Source: Clarkia xantiana subsp. parviflora
Taxonomy: Eukaryota; Streptophyta; Magnoliopsida; Myrtales; Onagraceae
DNA length: 64,000 bases
Assembly (NCBI GenBank): GCA_036873135.1
Contig: JAPTYO010000009.1
Span: 36,844,756 to 36,908,755 of the forward strand
Reading direction: 5' to 3'
Part shown: positions 23,451-35,340 of the stretch, in pieces
Numbering within the stretch: the stretch's first letter is position 1
Layout: every line of letters starts with the position of its first letter
The notes under the pieces: model-generated
Told to the model about the DNA's origin: nothing
The model's database searches: none
What the model saw: only the letters and a program-made list of their open reading frames with translations
Translations under genes and position numbers: made by a program

Positions 23451-26400
23451 TTAGGAGAAGTTTGATGCCTTTGACTACGTCTAGGCTCGTTAATCCCATC
23501 TTGTGTCTGAAAATTTCTCCCACTCGGAATAATGCTTTCTATCGGAGCATCACTCCCACTGGGAACAAGGGCAGTGCTAGAACCTTGACCTACAACTTTC
23601 CTTGGACGACCTCTTGGTCTCGGTTTTCTATCTCCGAGATTAATTCATTGATCACTAGGACCTGGAACCATGTTTGTTGATCCACTCCCACTAGGAATAA
23701 TCGAGTTATCGGCAACGTGATTATCAAGTTCAACTTGATTCACACTTGCAGCAACAGTGATTTGTGTGGTAGGATTGGCTCCTCCACTGGATTTACTACG
23801 AAAATGTCCCCATCTTCAATTACCATTTCATTCACTTGGATTGCTGCCTAAAATCTCCCACTCGAAGTAAGTGGGACCTGACTATCATCGTTATCCTGCT
23901 CCAATTCGATCAAGAGTTCGTGTGTTTTGATTTCACCAAACGTTTGAAAATTCGCCCTCAAGTCATGTAACGTCTCATGTTCGACCACAGTACCAATATC
24001 ATAAGCCAAATTAAACATGTATCCTTTAAGAGGAGTTACCATACTCTCGGTTCAAATACTTGTTTAATGCGTAAGTTAATGTCGCATGATGATAAGATTT
24101 AACTCGTTATCATTCCTTTTAGCTTTTAGGGCGTCTTTTTTTAACCGATATAGTTGATAAAGTGCTTTATCAATATGAATGTGTTGCCAAACTTCTCGTT
24201 CAAGGCATTTAGTGGGAGAGCCGTTTTACCAACATCATCCTTTTCATTGGCTAATTCATCTCAAATACTAATCCATCTTTGAACTGTGCATTGAGCTTTC
24301 GCCTTATGCGTAAGTTTATACTTTACGAGTTCGTGGTAGCTTGTGAAGCATACCTCTCATCATCGTGCAAGTATTGAATGAATTGTTCCCAGAGGGAGGC
24401 AAATGAAAATTCAGCATTCATTCATTAAAACACTTCATTATTAAATTCGTACTTTGAAAACGATGTGTTCCATCTTTCGAGGTACACGCGCGTGTGGCGC
24501 CTATACCAAGTTTAACCCATGGTATAAATCGTTTCGTTTCCAAAATTAAATTTAACTTAATCCAATCGGAGTTAAACATGTTCATCGTCACATAATTTAT
24601 CATATAACGGAGTACTAACAAATGAGAAATACTAAATCTTTCGATCTTGCCACACAATTGATGGGTTTATTAAGTTCAGTTGTCCTGACTGAGATGACGG
24701 AGTATGTGTGTCGTTTCGTTTCATTCAGCCTCTTTTACCCGGCCGAAAAATTTGGTTCCAAACCCATGGTTATGAATTTTCGTTTCGGATTGTTCCCTTT
24801 TTACTGGGCCGTTAAATTGATAAGAAAATTGTGGTACGAATCGAGCTACATTTAATTTATTCAATAACTCCGAATCTCAAAATAACCAAAATTTTAGTAA
24901 TTGAAACGAACAATGAACGATAAATGACAGTGGTATGGTTCTTGATCCTAATGTCGCGTATTTGATCCATGTTTGTCGCACACATAGTCGAGAACTTTGA
25001 GTCATGCTGAACATCACACCTGAGTAAATTCACAAGTGAATCTCATCAAATGATTTGTGTTCGTATAAAAAAATTTAAGCTTCATACTCATGACATACGA
25101 GGCGTACTTGAGACGCTCTTTATCAACGGGGTTTAACCCACCGTATAATCGCATAAGACCTATTCGGTCCAGTTCCCTTCATGATATGCGGATCATTCTT
25201 GGATTCTTTCGACCCAATATAGTGAGCAGATAAGGTTGTTCTTTTACTGCTGTGGTTACTGTACTGGATTAGACTCATGGTAAGTGAATCCGGTCAACGT
25301 CAGATAACCATATACATCTTTTCCATGCCGAAATTTCATCGTGAAGGTCTCGAGCATAGTTGTCATCTCCTCTTTTTGAAATCGCAGCAGAGAGTTCAAC
25401 ACATACTCCTCTTATTCATCATAATACATACCATCAAGATTGCGAGGAATATTGAATCGCACTCATTCAACCAAGTTCATACGAACACATTTATAATCAT
25501 ACATAATTAGGGAGACAATAACATTTTGAGAAAGAATCTCATAAATCAGATATCTATTAAGATGGAATACGACGAATAATGACTCCTCAGCCATCTAAAC
25601 CAGCCGACCGCCAGTAAACCGAGGGAAGGGAGTTCGTGGAAGAGTTCACATTTCCGTCGTCTTCAATCCAATAGATTAGTCTCTTTAAAAAAACGGTTTT
25701 ATTCGCAAGTTTACCGAAACGAGAACTTTGAAATAAGGATACCCGATCTTGGCTTTCCTAAGGCCCTTTTGTATTTAAAATGTTCTGATGAACTTACGCA
25801 TGCATATATAATTCTACTACACAATTAAATCATCATAGCAAGCCAAATTCATCATTCAAACCACACAATATGCATACGCGTCATGCGTCTAATGTTTCGA
25901 GGAACTCATGCTAGCATTCATATAACTCTACTTTCTAAGTAAATTATAACATGCTGCTACATCCTCAACATTCAAGCATACGTGTCATACATGAAACTTC
26001 CACATCATACATGCATATTTGGCGACTGGTTTACGATTTTAAAACATTTTAAAATATTGGAGGCTGACTTTCAATTCATGCTTACAGTTATTTATGCGTG
26101 TTTTTAGACATGAATCCTAGGCAATGAAAACCATCACAACATGTCTGTCCTATTGCGCAAACCATATATTTAACCAGGGAACCGCCCCCAACATCCAGCT
26201 AGCTTGGCATCGTCAAGAAAACATTTCTAATAAATAAACGCGATAAAATGAAACAATTGCAATTCAGCCCTCTAATTAATCCGGTCCCGAAATAATGCAT
26301 TTCCGAGATCCATCCCCATAATTGAAACAAGGCATTAAGGTTTAAACCATCGAGCACTGTGTAAACTAATTAAAGTAAAACATTTAGATTTTAAAATTTG

Positions 26401-26871
26401 ACAATCCTATTTTATTAAATGACTTGAATTCTATTTTAAAAGTCCGTTTCCGTTCAGTCAATTTTGAATTAATCTGGTTCGGTCCGGTTTTGTAAATCCG
26501 ATTCGGTCTGGTTTTACAAATCCGGTTCGGTTCGATCCGGTTCTGAATAAAATCTGGTTCGGTTTGAACCAGTTCAATAAAAGAGGGTTCGGTTTGGTTC
26601 AACACCAAAACCGGTTCGGTTAGGTCCACTTAGTTACCCCAATTTGACCCAACCCGGCTAGGTCGAACCAATTAAGAAAACCCAATTTGCATTTATCCTA
26701 TCCGGTTTAGCAAAGTGGACCAGCGCAATAAACACATAGTGTTAGGGCGAAATAATCTTGTGAGCTAAATAGAGTTTTAAAGTCTACTAAAAACTTAACT
26801 TAGCCTCCAAAAATTATTAAATATATAAAATAATTTCCAATATTGAATATATATATAAAAAATCGGCATAA

Positions 26872-26901
<30 letters not shown>
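23451..26901 (-). other. non-coding block and leader of element H
   Basis: Inverse homologue of 7700-11480 in A. It includes the linker before reverse transcriptase (23460-23900), the GC-rich conserved spot at about 24470-24515, a leader with conserved blocks (25780-26300), and the CCGGTTCGG-rich zone (about 26440-26640). It ends in a TA tract at 26878-26901, where C inserted. No gag or integrase motif found. Confidence 0.55.
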
Positions 26902-26905
<4 letters not shown>

Positions 26906-26952
26906 TGATTACGGGGAGTAATCACTACGGATACATAAAACAAGATACATGA
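26902..26952 (-). repeat. 3' LTR of element C, distal fragment
   Basis: Starts TGTTTGATTACGGGG, like the rc end of the partner LTR at 61233, and runs to ACATGA where F inserted. It continues at 39926. Confidence 0.7.
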
Positions 26953-27992
26953 TGATGGATATACGCCCAATTTGAACCCGTCTCGGTTCGAATTGTCTTA
27001 TTTTGATCACCCCACTTGTGATTATAAATCGAAACTTTGACCCAAACGCACCGCCCACAAACTAAGATAACCCGCCCAGGCCATCGACCACCCGATCTCT
27101 ACCCATAAAGATCGGGTGCCACACCCGATCTCTAGGGGCAGAGATCGGGTGCGCCCACCCGATCTCTACCCCTAGAGATCGAGTGCGACCCCACTCGATC
27201 TCTACCGCTAGAGATCAGGTGCGACCCCACCCGATCTCTAGGGCAGAGATCGGGTTCCCCCACTCGATCTCTAGGGGCAGAGATCGGGTTCCCCTACCTG
27301 ATCTCTAGGGGCAGAGATCGGGTGCCCCCACACGATCTCTAGGGGCAGAGATCGGGTGCGATCCCACCCGATCTCTACCCTTAGAGATCGGGTGTGGCAC
27401 AATTCCAAGCCTTGGGGGTCAAACTTTTCCATCCGACCCCGAAGGCCTCGGGACCCCTTCCAGTCGTCTTACCCCCTCCATCGGGAGTGTATCCGACGTC
27501 TCAAATCTTCTCGCACGGACCGTCCCCCGCGGTGTCCCGATATCTTTTTACCCGTCCGACACTTAACCAATTTTACCCACCTCTCCATGCTTTTAAGATT
27601 CCAATCCTGTCGTTATGTGCTAATTAAGTATATTTAGGGATTATCTGTGTCATTAAGCTACCTTAATCCCCCCCGTAACCTATATATACTGCTCAAGTTC
27701 TATTTATTTCCATGATGTTGCATCTTTACACATTTTTAGCTCTGCCTTCTCTCTACTTTATCTCTCTAAGAATCTCACACTAACTTAGGCATCGTAGAGG
27801 GAAAATCGAGCACCACCCCTCCCTCTCCGTGCTCGATATTTCCATTTGTGCAGGTCGGCAGGGAGCGAGACGACGAACCACATTGAGCCGACGGAATACA
27901 TTTACGAGTCAATGAATCATCAAAGAAAACAATTTACTCGTGAGAAGTGTCATTCGGACCGAAGACCCATCGAACTGATACACATGTCCAAC
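26953..27992 (+). repeat. 5' LTR of element F (about 1040 bp)
   Basis: Matches 39126-39925 apart from an expanded repeat zone at 27090-27393. TATATATA at 27681-27688 is a likely TATA box. The LTR breaks off at about 27992 directly into integrase codons, so the primer-binding site and everything between are deleted. Confidence 0.75.
27090..27393. repeat. array of nine hairpin-forming units in the F 5' LTR
   Basis: Each unit of about 33 bp is a near-perfect inverted repeat: CCCGATCTCT, a 5-8 base loop, then AGAGATCGGG, separated by tgcgaccca-like spacers. Nine units are countable here. The 3' LTR has two at 39263-39325, so copy number changed after insertion. Confidence 0.85.
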
Positions 27993-28933
27993 GATGCCAC
28001 CTATGCCAGGTGTACTCTAGTCAGATTCATGCGCCGCCAAACGAGCTGCACCCGATGTCTTCTCCGTGGCCTTTTTCAATGTGGGGAATTGATGTGATCG
28101 GTCCCATTTCACTAAATGCATCTAACGCCCACAGGTTTATTTTGGTGGCAATTGATTATTTTACCAAGCGAGTAGAGGCTGTCACGCTTGCGTCAGTTAC
28201 TGCAAAAGCGTTTGAGCGTTTCTTACGAAGAGACATTGTTGCCCGTTAAGGGGTGCCCGAGACAATAATCACAGACAATGCCAAGAACCTCAACAACAAG
28301 TTGATAAACGATTTATTTGTTCAACTCAAGATGAAGCACAGAAATTCGTCCCCATACCGCCCTCAGATGAACGGCGCGGTGGAAGCAGCGAATAAAAACA
28401 TAAAGAAGATAATTGAGAAGATGACAGTCACATACAAAGATTGGCATAATATGCTACCTTGGGTACTCTTGGCATACAGAACTTCGATTCGTACTTCGAC
28501 CGGGGCAACTCCGTTTTCTCTCGTATACGGAACTGAAGCTGTTCTACCCGTGGAAGTAGAGATCCCCTCTGCAAGGATCCTCGCATAATCAGGGCTCGAC
28601 GAGGCAGAATGGGCTAGACAAAGGTATGAACAGTTGAACCTCATCGACGAAAAGAGGCTCACGGCACTATGTCATGGGCAATGTTACCAACAACGGATGG
28701 CTAGGTCCTTTGACAAGAAGGTACGACCACGTAATTTCCAACCGGGGGACCTGGTATTGCGTAAAGTACTACGTATCAATCCTGATTCGCGAGGGAAGTT
28801 CGCGCCAAAGTACGAAGGACCCTACGTGGTCAAAGAAGTGTTCGAGGGAGGTGCGCTGATCATCACGGATATGGACGGTCAAGACCTTCCTAGTACAATC
28901 AACGCAGACGCACTTAAAATGTATTATGCCTGA
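27993..28933 (+). pseudogene. Ty3/gypsy integrase, 3' part of pol, with two stops (element G)
   Basis: The frame begins at the second half of the HHCC zinc motif (RCHLCQVYSSQIHAPP). The core follows: MWGIDVIGP, TDNAKNL, and the catalytic E in MNGAVEAANK. The family box TGATPFSLVYGTEAVLPVEV is present, and the C-terminal part (FQPGDLVLRKV; KYEGPYVVKEV) ends at ALKMYYA. In-frame TAA codons lie at 28247-28249 (a tyrosine site in relatives) and 28586-28588 (probably from a glutamine codon). Everything upstream (gag, protease, reverse transcriptase, RNase H, first half of the zinc motif) is missing. The sequence resembles Tat/Ogre-type integrases. Assignment to G rather than F is inferred from the tandem repeats and LTR that follow. 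Confidence 0.85.
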
Positions 28934-29159
28934 AAAAGGGCAGTTTCTCCGTGGAAAAGAAAAAATAAAAAAATCCCGCTAGGTCGAAAACCGGTAAAGA
29001 CGACTTAGGCAAAAGTTAGGGATGAGAGACATGATTGAAAATATGAAAGGAAAATCATGGTAAAAGGAGAGTTGAAAAAAAAAAAAAAACCAGGGCCTTA
29101 AGTAACGATGACGACAAGCTTCATAGCTCATACTGAGCTACTTACCTGAGATTTTCAAA

Positions 29160-29960
29160 CTGAATTCTTGAAAGGGCCACAGTCGTCCCTAAAACGACTA
29201 CAAAATAAAGGGCCACAACCACCCTTCAAATGGTTACAGATAAAGTGCGCTCCCTCAACATTAAAAGCGGAGAATAAGTGAAAGGGCCACAGCCACCCTC
29301 CAAACGGCTAAAGATAAAGGAGTGACCCCGCGAATCCTGTGAGGGCGGGAAAATAAAGAGGGCCGCAGTCGTCCCTAATACGACTACAAAATAAAGGGCC
29401 ACAGCCACCCTCCAAACGGCTACAGATAAAAAAGTGACCCCGCGGATATTGTTAGGGCGGGAAAATAAAAAAGGTCACAGTCGTCCCTAAAACGACTACA
29501 AAATAAAAGGCCACAACCACCCTTCAAATGGCTACAGATATAGAGCACTCTCGCAACATTGAAGGCGGGAAATGAGTGAAAGGGTCACAACCACCCCTAA
29601 AATGGCTACCAACAAAGAATGTTCTTCGAATCCTGGGAGGATGGGAGATTGTTGAAAGGGCCATAGTCACCCTCAAATTGGCTACATATAAAGAGTATTC
29701 TCGTGAATCTTGTGAGGCCGGGAAATCATTTGGAAGGGCCACAGCCACCCTTAAAACGGCTACAAATCGAAAGAGCGCTCCCGGAACATCGACGATGGAA
29801 ATAAATAAAATGGCCACAGCCACCCTCCAAATGGCTACAAATCCAAAGAGCTCTCGCGACATTGACGGTGAGGAAAGGGTCACAGCCACCCTCCAAATGG
29901 CTACAAATACTCTCGCATCGAGACGGGAAATAAAGTACGGGTCACAGTCACCGTTTAATC
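29160..29960 (+). repeat. tandem array around GGGCCACAGCCACCCTCCAAACGGCTA
   Basis: Units of roughly 60 bp alternate two variants, a 'cagccaccctccaaacggctacagataaa' type and a 'cagtcgtccctaaaacgactacaaaataaa' type, with a gcgggaaaataaa spacer. About a dozen units can be counted. Each carries a small inverted repeat (GCCRY...RYGGC around the centre). Confidence 0.75.
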
Positions 29961-30309
29961 GGCTACCAAAAAAAGAGCGCTTCTGTTAGGTTGAAAACCC
30001 GAAAGGGCAACCTAGGCAAAATTAGGAAATAAGGGGCATGATAGCAAATTCAGAAATTGCAATCATGGCAAAAGGAGAGAAAATAAAATCCCGATGGAAT
30101 AAAAACCCCAAGGGGCAATCCATGCAAAATTTAGTAAAACCGAGGGGCATAGTCTAAAATTCTGACCGTGGCAAAAGGAGAGAATATGAGAGATTAAAAA
30201 AAAAAAAAAAGATCCCGCTAAGTTGTCGCGTCATGCGCAGTTTAGGCAAAAATTAGGGACATGCATTCAAGTTGTCAAGCCACTCGAGGCCCCTATCCAA
30301 TGGACGCCA

Positions 30310-30990
30310 CTAGAGGCATTTCTCCGACATATGCCAGTAGAGGCTCTTCTCCGACGGACGCCACTATAGGCTCTTCTCCAACGGACGCCACTAGAGGCTT
30401 TTCCTTGTCGCACGCCACTGGAGGCATCGTCGATCGAGGTTTTTACTTTACTGTACGCCAATGGAGGCTTTTCCTTGTCGCACACCACTGGAGGCATCGT
30501 CGATCGGGGTTTTTCTTTTCTGTACGCCACTGGAGGCTTTACTTTTCCGCACGCCACTGAGGCTTTAATTTTCTGCACGCCACTGGAGGCTTTACTTTCC
30601 CGCACGCCACTGGAGGATTTACTTTTCTGCACGCCACTAGAGGCTTTACTTTCCCGCACGCTACTGGAGGCTTTACCTTTCTGCACGCCACTGGAGGCTT
30701 TACTTTCCCGCACGCTACTGGAGGCTTTACCTTTCTGCACGCCACTGGAGGCTTTACTTTCCCTCACGCCACTGGAGGCTTTACTTTCCCGCACGCCACT
30801 GGAGGCTTTACTTTCCCGCACGCCACTGGAGGCTTTACTTTCCCGCACGCCACTAGAGGCTTTACTTTCCCGCACACGACGGAGGCTTTACTTTTCCGCA
30901 CCGCCACCGGAGGCTTTAGTTTCCGCATCGCTAATGGAGGCACCGCCAACAGGCGTCCCGCCGACAGAGGTTTATCTTTTCGCACGAGAA
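30310..30990 (+). repeat. 27-bp tandem array in the 3' region of element G
   Basis: The unit is CCACTGGAGGCTTTACTTTC plus CCGCACG, about 20 copies, with longer variants at the edges (gcatcgtcgatcg...). Because 27 is a multiple of three, it is open in several frames on both strands (for example 202 codons on the minus strand), which does not imply a protein. Confidence 0.85.
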
Positions 30991-31125
30991 TAAGCATATG
31001 AGCCACCTTGAAGACTTTGAAGAATTGGAAGAGAATATACTTTCTGGTCAAAATCAGTGTTTCTTCGTCTTTGGACAAACCCCTTCGAACACGTTCTACG
31101 GGAGTCCGTCCAAAGAGGGGCAAAC

Positions 31126-32601
31126 TGTAAACACTCGATTTTGACCTGGACGTAACGACGTTACACATGATACGTCAAATTCCGTACGCGTCAAGCCACA
31201 AAGTCTCCAAAAACGCTCAAGGCACATTAGGGAAATTACTATAAAATATATTTTAGATTATTTCAAATTTATTTAATATTTTCGGAATATTTAAAAAAAT
31301 ATATATAATAATTAGTTTTTTTTTTATTTTTAGAAAATTATCTGTAAGATATTTATCTCCATATATTATTTTTTATTCAAAAAAAATAATTATCTGTAAA
31401 GATAAATATCCTTAGGAGTATTCTCTAGAATAATTATGTGTTAGCAATTTTTTATTTAAATTTTATCTGTAATCTAGACTAGGTTTTTAGTATAAATAGG
31501 GGTCTAGGTTACATTGTAAAGACACTAGAAAATACAGCAGCATTAATAAACCAATTTTCTCGAAATTCGCACTATTTCGTCCTCTAGTGGCAAATTTTTT
31601 TTTTTCCCGCCCTGTGTAGTGACCTCCGGCGACCAGGTAACGCCGCCTTCCTGACCACCGCGCCACGACCTCGACCCGCCACCGCATCGACCGCCCGCTG
31701 CCGTGTCGAATGGTCGGTCTTCTACTCAGCCAACCTTCAGTGTGACCTCGCCGGAGTTACCTTTTTCATCGTCGGCCTTTGTTCGTCGTCCGTTCTGCTA
31801 CTGCCCCTTCGACCGCCCCTTCCGGAGCCTCTGTCGTCGCTGTCACCCGCCGTCCTGTCACGCCGACTACCCCCCGCTGCTGTCGTCGCCGTCACCCGCC
31901 AGGTCCTGCCGTGACCCTTACCATCTCCGATCCTCACTACAGGAAAGGAGCCCCCCGCTCCTGTTCTTTTCTTTTTTTATTATTTATTTATTTATTTAAT
32001 TACTATTTAATCATTAAATAATTGCTTTTTCTGGTATTTTTATTTTATTTTTAGTATTATGATGGTTAGGTTGAATTTAAATTAGTTATGGGTGAACAAT
32101 GCTAACCATATGTTGCATTATGGTTTATTATACTAGATTATTAGATTTAATTTGACATAAATAATCCGAATTTGATAAATAAAAGGGTTAATTATGCATG
32201 TTTTCATCAAATTTTGATTAATTTAGACTAATAAAAATGGTAATTGTGTGTGTTCGTCATGTTGTTCGCGTCGATTTAATTATATATGACAGTCGTTAGT
32301 ATTATTTAACTTTTACCGATGTTCATGCTCAAATAGATTTTTTTTATTAACGATAAGATCGGAAAATTAAGTGAATTGAGTACCGAAAGGGCGTAATTAA
32401 TTTATTTTTTTAAAATTCGTAATAGAACCCCCGAACTCGAATTTCTGAATGTAGACCAATTTTAAACCTATGTATTTGATTCGTTATTTGCTTAGGTAAT
32501 TTAGGATTCTAGTTAGCCTAATAATTAACTAGTGGCGACTCTTTTCAAAATTCGCACGTTTTCAAAACGTAATCCGCCGTAAGTTAGATTTAGGTCTGAC
32601 A
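31126..32601 (+). repeat. 3' LTR of element G (1476 bp)
   Basis: TGTAAACACTCGATTTTG...GGTCTGACA ends. TATAAATA at 31491-31498 is the likely TATA box. A GC-rich, CG-containing core (about 31600-31950) contrasts with AT-rich flanks. The same LTR, inverted, forms 52922-54535 of element E. No 5' partner is present. Confidence 0.85.
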
Positions 32602-35340
32602 AATTCATCTCCCTAAAAGGGGTATATTCTGATACTCGATATCACCATGTTTTCCAAGAATGATCATACCGGATGTCTTCGGGCTCCGTATTATATATAT
32701 ACACAGGTTGACTACTAAAAGAGTCCATAAAAAATCCAATTGCAACCAAGAGAGTCGCCACCAAGACTGCACACCACTGACAAACTAAAGCATCGTCATT
32801 AATCAGAACATCTCTGCCGATAATCGATCTTGTTCAAACATGTTTTTCGACACTACCGTTTGCTTAACTTCCTCAAAGGAACGCATAAGGAACATATTGC
32901 TCAATCTCAAATGGCACCTATAATGTCAAGACTCAGGGAAAAGATCACTCAGATGGAAGGCTCACTTCCAAAAATAAGTTGAACACTCTCAATATCCTAT
33001 AGAAATTACCATGAAGGTCACAAAGAAATACCCCCACTACAACCTTCCAAAAAGAATCTTAGTGCTACGTTCGTCGGAAGACACCATCGGGCGTTGATAT
33101 GCAAGGGGGGGGGGGGCACAATCCAAGTCGCAACATGCCTTCATCACAAAAATAAAGAGAATACCTATTAGTATAAGAGGGGGCAGTCGCGAGCACATCC
33201 CTCCAAAAAATTGGGGAAACCATATCACATGGACAACGCCCACCTTCAGAGGCAAACGCCTCCAATGGATCTATATGATTTCAAAAAATAGCCAGGAGAT
33301 GCGACTACACCTAGTAAGCTCATCTATGCTAATATAACACACTTCCATCAAGGACCTTTCAAGGTCCCCAAGCCTAGCAAGGGAAGAAGGGCGACACCAT
33401 CATCCAGCTTTTGAAAAAGGATATGGAAAACATAGAGTTTCCACACAGCGATACATTGGTCATAACAGAGGGAATCACTAGCTTTGACATGAAGAGAATC
33501 ATAATGCATGAAGGGAGTTCGCTATACATCCCCCACGCCCAGTTATTGATGATACCAGGAAAGTGTCCACCATACCATACCAAGGGACCCCCTACTAGTA
33601 AAGGTTGTTTGAACATCAACATACCCATTAGGGACACATCACTGCAAATGGGGGTGGAACAAGGATGAAAGACATATCCTTACAAGTATCCTTGCAGTTA
33701 TCTTTCAAAAATGAACTCCCTAGAGGGAGAGTTTGTCTAATAGACAACCGTGTTTCTGTTCTCAAAATATGATCCTAAACTCGAGATCCTTGGACTCCGT
33801 ATTATATATCCAATGAATGATATGTTTATCTCTATTAAGTGCGGCGCATTTGGGTGGTCATGGAAACTCCTTCGCCATCTCATAAGAAAGAAAGACAACC
33901 AAGGATACAAGTCCTAACAAGACAGGCACCGGTAGCAAATCTTGCCATTGACGTCATGCACCAAGCGAGAAACTCTAAAGATGCCAGATTTGCAAAAGAG
34001 ATAGTGCAACAACAAGAATATGAAAAAGGAGATACACCTCCCATCAAGGGCCTTAGGGCATGATCATAGTTTTACAAGATTAACCAAAGAAGAGCTCCAA
34101 AGCTTGGGTAGTAAGGCTTAAAAATCGACCATTACACTAAACGCGCATCCTGATCAAGAATTTTGCCTGTGAGGGGCAAGACATTTTCCTCTGACATCCC
34201 ATCAAGAGGAAATCCCCGATAAAAAGAGCACTAGGGGAATGTCCCACCTTTAAGGTTATAAACCAAACACATAGTGAGTGAAGGTTACAACAAAGAAAAA
34301 GAGAAGGAACTTGTCACCTCGACACCACCCAAACATGTATACGTACGCAACTAAAATGCAATTTCTAATGAAGTTATCCTACAAGGAATAGCCAATACGG
34401 GGGCAAACCCAAGGAAAAACACGAAACATCACCTGCAAATGTAAAGGAAAATATCATTTTAAAGTTCAAGTCCTAATTCAAGAGGAGCCTATAATCCAGA
34501 TTGGAGGTGGGAGGGACATGACCAATGTGACACTCCCTAAAAGCACTGAAAAATATTCCAATGTAAAGGCAAAGGCAAAGCACACTAAGTACCACAACAC
34601 TTCAAGAAGATTATTACAGTCCGATCGGACCCCCCATGCCCGAGCAAGGGGCATGAATCAGACTCACTAGTCCGAAACAAAGCTTCAAGTTAAAAAACTT
34701 GAGATACCATGCTATGAGAAAGCTCTTCAACTCAAATGCAACCCCTTCCAAGATACATTATTCATACTCGATAATCACCGCAAAAGCGTTTTTCTCAAAA
34801 CACAAGGAAGAGGGGGCAATAATTTACAAGCCTTCTCTGGATATGAACACCACTACAACCAATTACCAAGAGAATGGAAATCACCCATCGCACCCAAGCA
34901 AGCAGACATATTGGATACAACACAAGATTAGGGAGCCCCAAGCATAAAGAGTACCCAACCAAGAAAATAAACGACCGGCGTTCAACGACCAAATATGAAA
35001 GGCGGTGTGACCACCAAGCAACTTGGGGGGGGGGGGCACCAAACGAACAAGTTCATGGTAGTCCACCAAAGTATAAAAGAAGAGACTAGAAGCAGAAGGT
35101 CACAAGAACATGCAACACATCTTCTCCTAGAATAGGTCACATAAGAGAGAAAACAACCTCAACTCCCTGTACGGACTCGTCCTTAGTTGGAAACATACAA
35201 GCATCACCCTCGAACTCCCACACTTAGGAAAAGACTAGGTAATAGGCAATATCATAGAGAGAAAACTCAAGTAAAGATTCAGAAAGCGAATCAAAGACGC
35301 ACCCTACCTGGAAAATTACACAAGGTAAAGTAATATTTTG
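32602..35340 (+). other. 3' internal region of element F, first part
   Basis: No motif-bearing gene. It contains two runs of 12 G followed by CAC (33105-33116 and 35025-35036) and a piece at 33480-33540 that weakly resembles a Gypsy protease (DMKRIIMHEGSSLYI; relatives have DGGSS). This suggests decayed pol fragments. Confidence 0.4.
33405..33670 (+). pseudogene. possible Gypsy protease fragment in element F
   Basis: The frame contains DTLVITEGITSFDMKRIIMH, then EGSSLYIPHAQ. Its layout is like the protease of element D (DALVVTLDVDGYEMKRILID, then GGSSSDILFMDA at about 43865-43960), with the catalytic DGGSS replaced by HEGSS. The match is short and the rest of pol is not readable nearby, so this is tentative. 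If real, F was a Tat-like element with sense-strand pol now almost gone. Confidence 0.4.

Larger units (their letters stand above)
28934..31125 (+). other. 3' untranslated region of element G with two repeat arrays
   Basis: Begins right after the integrase stop with a purine/AT-rich segment (poly-A runs near 29078 and 30197). It then holds two tandem arrays (29160-29960 and 30310-30990) and ends in the purine tract CAAAGAGGGGCAAAC (31111-31125) before the LTR. The same modules occur inverted inside E (54536-56067). Confidence 0.75.

Noticed and set aside
26897..26901. ATATA as firm proof of the element C boundaries
   Set aside because: The flanks are TA-rich, so an ATATA match is expected by chance. 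The boundary call rests on LTR alignment instead.
27090..27393. CRISPR-like array
   Set aside because: Units are contiguous palindromes with short variable spacers inside a plant LTR. There are no cas genes and the setting is eukaryotic.
30267..30875. Minus-strand frame of 202 codons and plus-strand frame of 172 codons in the 27-bp array
   Set aside because: The repeat length is a multiple of three, so frames stay open on both strands. Content is a simple nine-residue repeat, and E has the same repeats with other copy numbers.
34699..34947. Short open frame in the F internal region as a possible gene
   Set aside because: No motif, no conserved counterpart, and biased composition typical of the region.
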